From: Deltaproteobacteria bacterium
GTDB taxonomy: Bacteria > Desulfobacterota > Desulfarculia > Adiutricales > Adiutricaceae
Assembly (NCBI GenBank): GCA_031279525.1
Contig: JAITIH010000292.1
Coordinates: 1 to 6,047 of the forward strand
Length of the DNA stretch: 6,047 nt
Direction: 5' to 3'
Shown here: piece after piece, positions 5,598 to 6,047 of the stretch
Layout of the letters: each line of letters begins with the position of its first letter
Position numbering within the stretch: the stretch's first letter is position 1
Made by a program: the position numbers and the translations under genes
Notes under the pieces: model-generated
Databases searched by the model: none
Seen by the model: the letters and a program-made list of their open reading frames with translations, nothing else
What the model was told of the DNA's origin: nothing

Positions 5598-5603
5598 GGA
5601 GAG
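5598..5603 (+). promoter_or_regulatory. ribosome-binding site of carA
   Basis: GGAGAG lies 3 bases before ATG 5607 (5 bases counting from GGAG) and decides the choice of start. The in-frame ATGs at 5565 and 5568 would add 13-14 residues; they have only AAGGCGG (5556-5562) upstream, and the extra residues lie over the T7 run. The same 11-mer TTTTTGGAGAG also occurs at 5477-5487 in the leader. Confidence 0.7.
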
Positions 5604-5606
5604 TGT

Positions 5607-6047
5607 ATGGCAGGCGAGGCGGTCAAGCTGACCAGGGCGGCCCTGACCTTGGACGACGGAACCAGGTTTGAGGGCCAGGCGGTTGGTCCCTTGGTCGAGG
5701 CGGCGGGGGAGGTCATTTTCATCACGGCCATGAGCGGTTACCAGGAAGTCCTGACCGACCCCTCTTACCATGGCCAGATCGTGGTTTTCACCACGGCTCA
5801 CATTGGCAACTACGGGACCAACCCGGCGGTGGACCAGGCCAAGGGAGTCCAGGCCGCCGGGGCCGTCTTCCACGAGCTGTGGCGCCCTTACGTCGACCAC
5901 TGGCTCTCGGAAAAAGACTTGCCCGCCTACATGGCCGACCAAGGCCTAGTTAGCCTCACCGGGGTCGACACCCGGGCCTTAACCCTCCATTTAAGGGAAA
6001 AAGGCGCCCGCAACGGCTTCATTGGCCCTTGGGAGGACTACCCCGCC
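5607..6047 (+). CDS. carA: carbamoyl-phosphate synthase small subunit (partial, N-terminal 147 codons)
   Basis: CarA is the glutamine amidotransferase subunit of carbamoyl-phosphate synthetase. It releases ammonia from glutamine and channels it to CarB for carbamoyl phosphate, used in pyrimidine and arginine synthesis in the cytoplasm. The visible part is the N-terminal CPSase_sm_chain domain: ALTLDDGTRFEG (12-23), GEVIFITAMSGYQEVLTDPS (34-53), GQIVVFTTAHIGNYGTNP (56-73) and LTGVDTRALTLHLREKG (117-133), all at the expected spacing. The position after GEV, usually FNT, is FIT here. The class I glutaminase domain with its Cys-His-Glu triad lies beyond the window edge, so activity cannot be judged. 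The start at ATG 5607 is backed by GGAGAG and by the usual family N-terminus. A consensus promoter and a structured leader lie upstream; carB is likely downstream but unseen. Confidence 0.95.
   Translation, partial: MAGEAVKLTRAALTLDDGTRFEGQAVGPLVEAAGEVIFITAMSGYQEVLTDPSYHGQIVVFTTAHIGNYGTNPAVDQAKGVQAAGAVFHELWRPYVDHWLSEKDLPAYMADQGLVSLTGVDTRALTLHLREKGARNGFIGPWEDYPA

Noticed and set aside
5507..5942. Minus-strand open frames opposite carA
   Set aside because: They are the antisense shadow of a clearly recognisable carA gene.

Overview
The window is a piece of a chromosome from a GC-rich Gram-negative bacterium. Two exported envelope proteins, one of them an outer-membrane barrel, show the Gram-negative envelope. 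The gene types and the CarA sequence fit a deltaproteobacterial (Desulfobacterota-like) lineage, but that placement is a guess made without a database search. The DNA has its own style: GC-rich genes that still use TTA (Leu) and AGG (Arg) codons freely, very frequent GGCC, and many copies of the palindrome CCTNAGG. Coding density is low on the right-hand side.

Left block (1-2367, + strand): an operon with tight spacing. It holds the last 19 codons of an unidentified upstream gene, a periplasmic outer-membrane lipoprotein-sorting (LolA-like) protein, and a DUF1302-like outer-membrane beta-barrel that starts 2 bases after the previous stop. In known genomes this pair usually follows an RND/MMPL-family exporter. 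The basic C-terminal tail at the left edge would fit one, so the block is probably the end of an envelope-export or lipid-trafficking operon.

Middle (2541-4172, - strand): a convergent gene for a 543-residue AAA-type ATPase fused to a C-terminal PD-(D/E)XK-nuclease-like domain. This is a widespread family of unknown function, often multicopy. This copy has an unusual P-loop and has lost the nuclease glutamate.

Right block (4173-5606): about 1.4 kb with no convincing protein gene but much structure. It contains about two and a half copies of a ~117-bp direct repeat, in which two small minus-strand ORFs end in nearly the same peptide. An 8-bp-arm hairpin follows, then a sharply AT-rich island (7 G/C in 100 bases by eye count) with phased A-tracts. 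Next come a hairpin with a T8 run, four tandem 25-bp repeats, a 12-bp palindrome and a 21-bp inverted repeat. Last is a consensus sigma70 promoter (TTGACA, 18-bp spacer, TATAAT).

Right edge (5607-6047, + strand): the first 147 codons of carA, the small subunit of carbamoyl-phosphate synthetase (pyrimidine and arginine synthesis). Its ~150-nt leader carries a 23-codon ORF, competing hairpins and a T7 run, which suggests transcription attenuation. This is the best candidate for a regulatory system in the window. No tRNA, rRNA, CRISPR array, transposase or integrase was seen.
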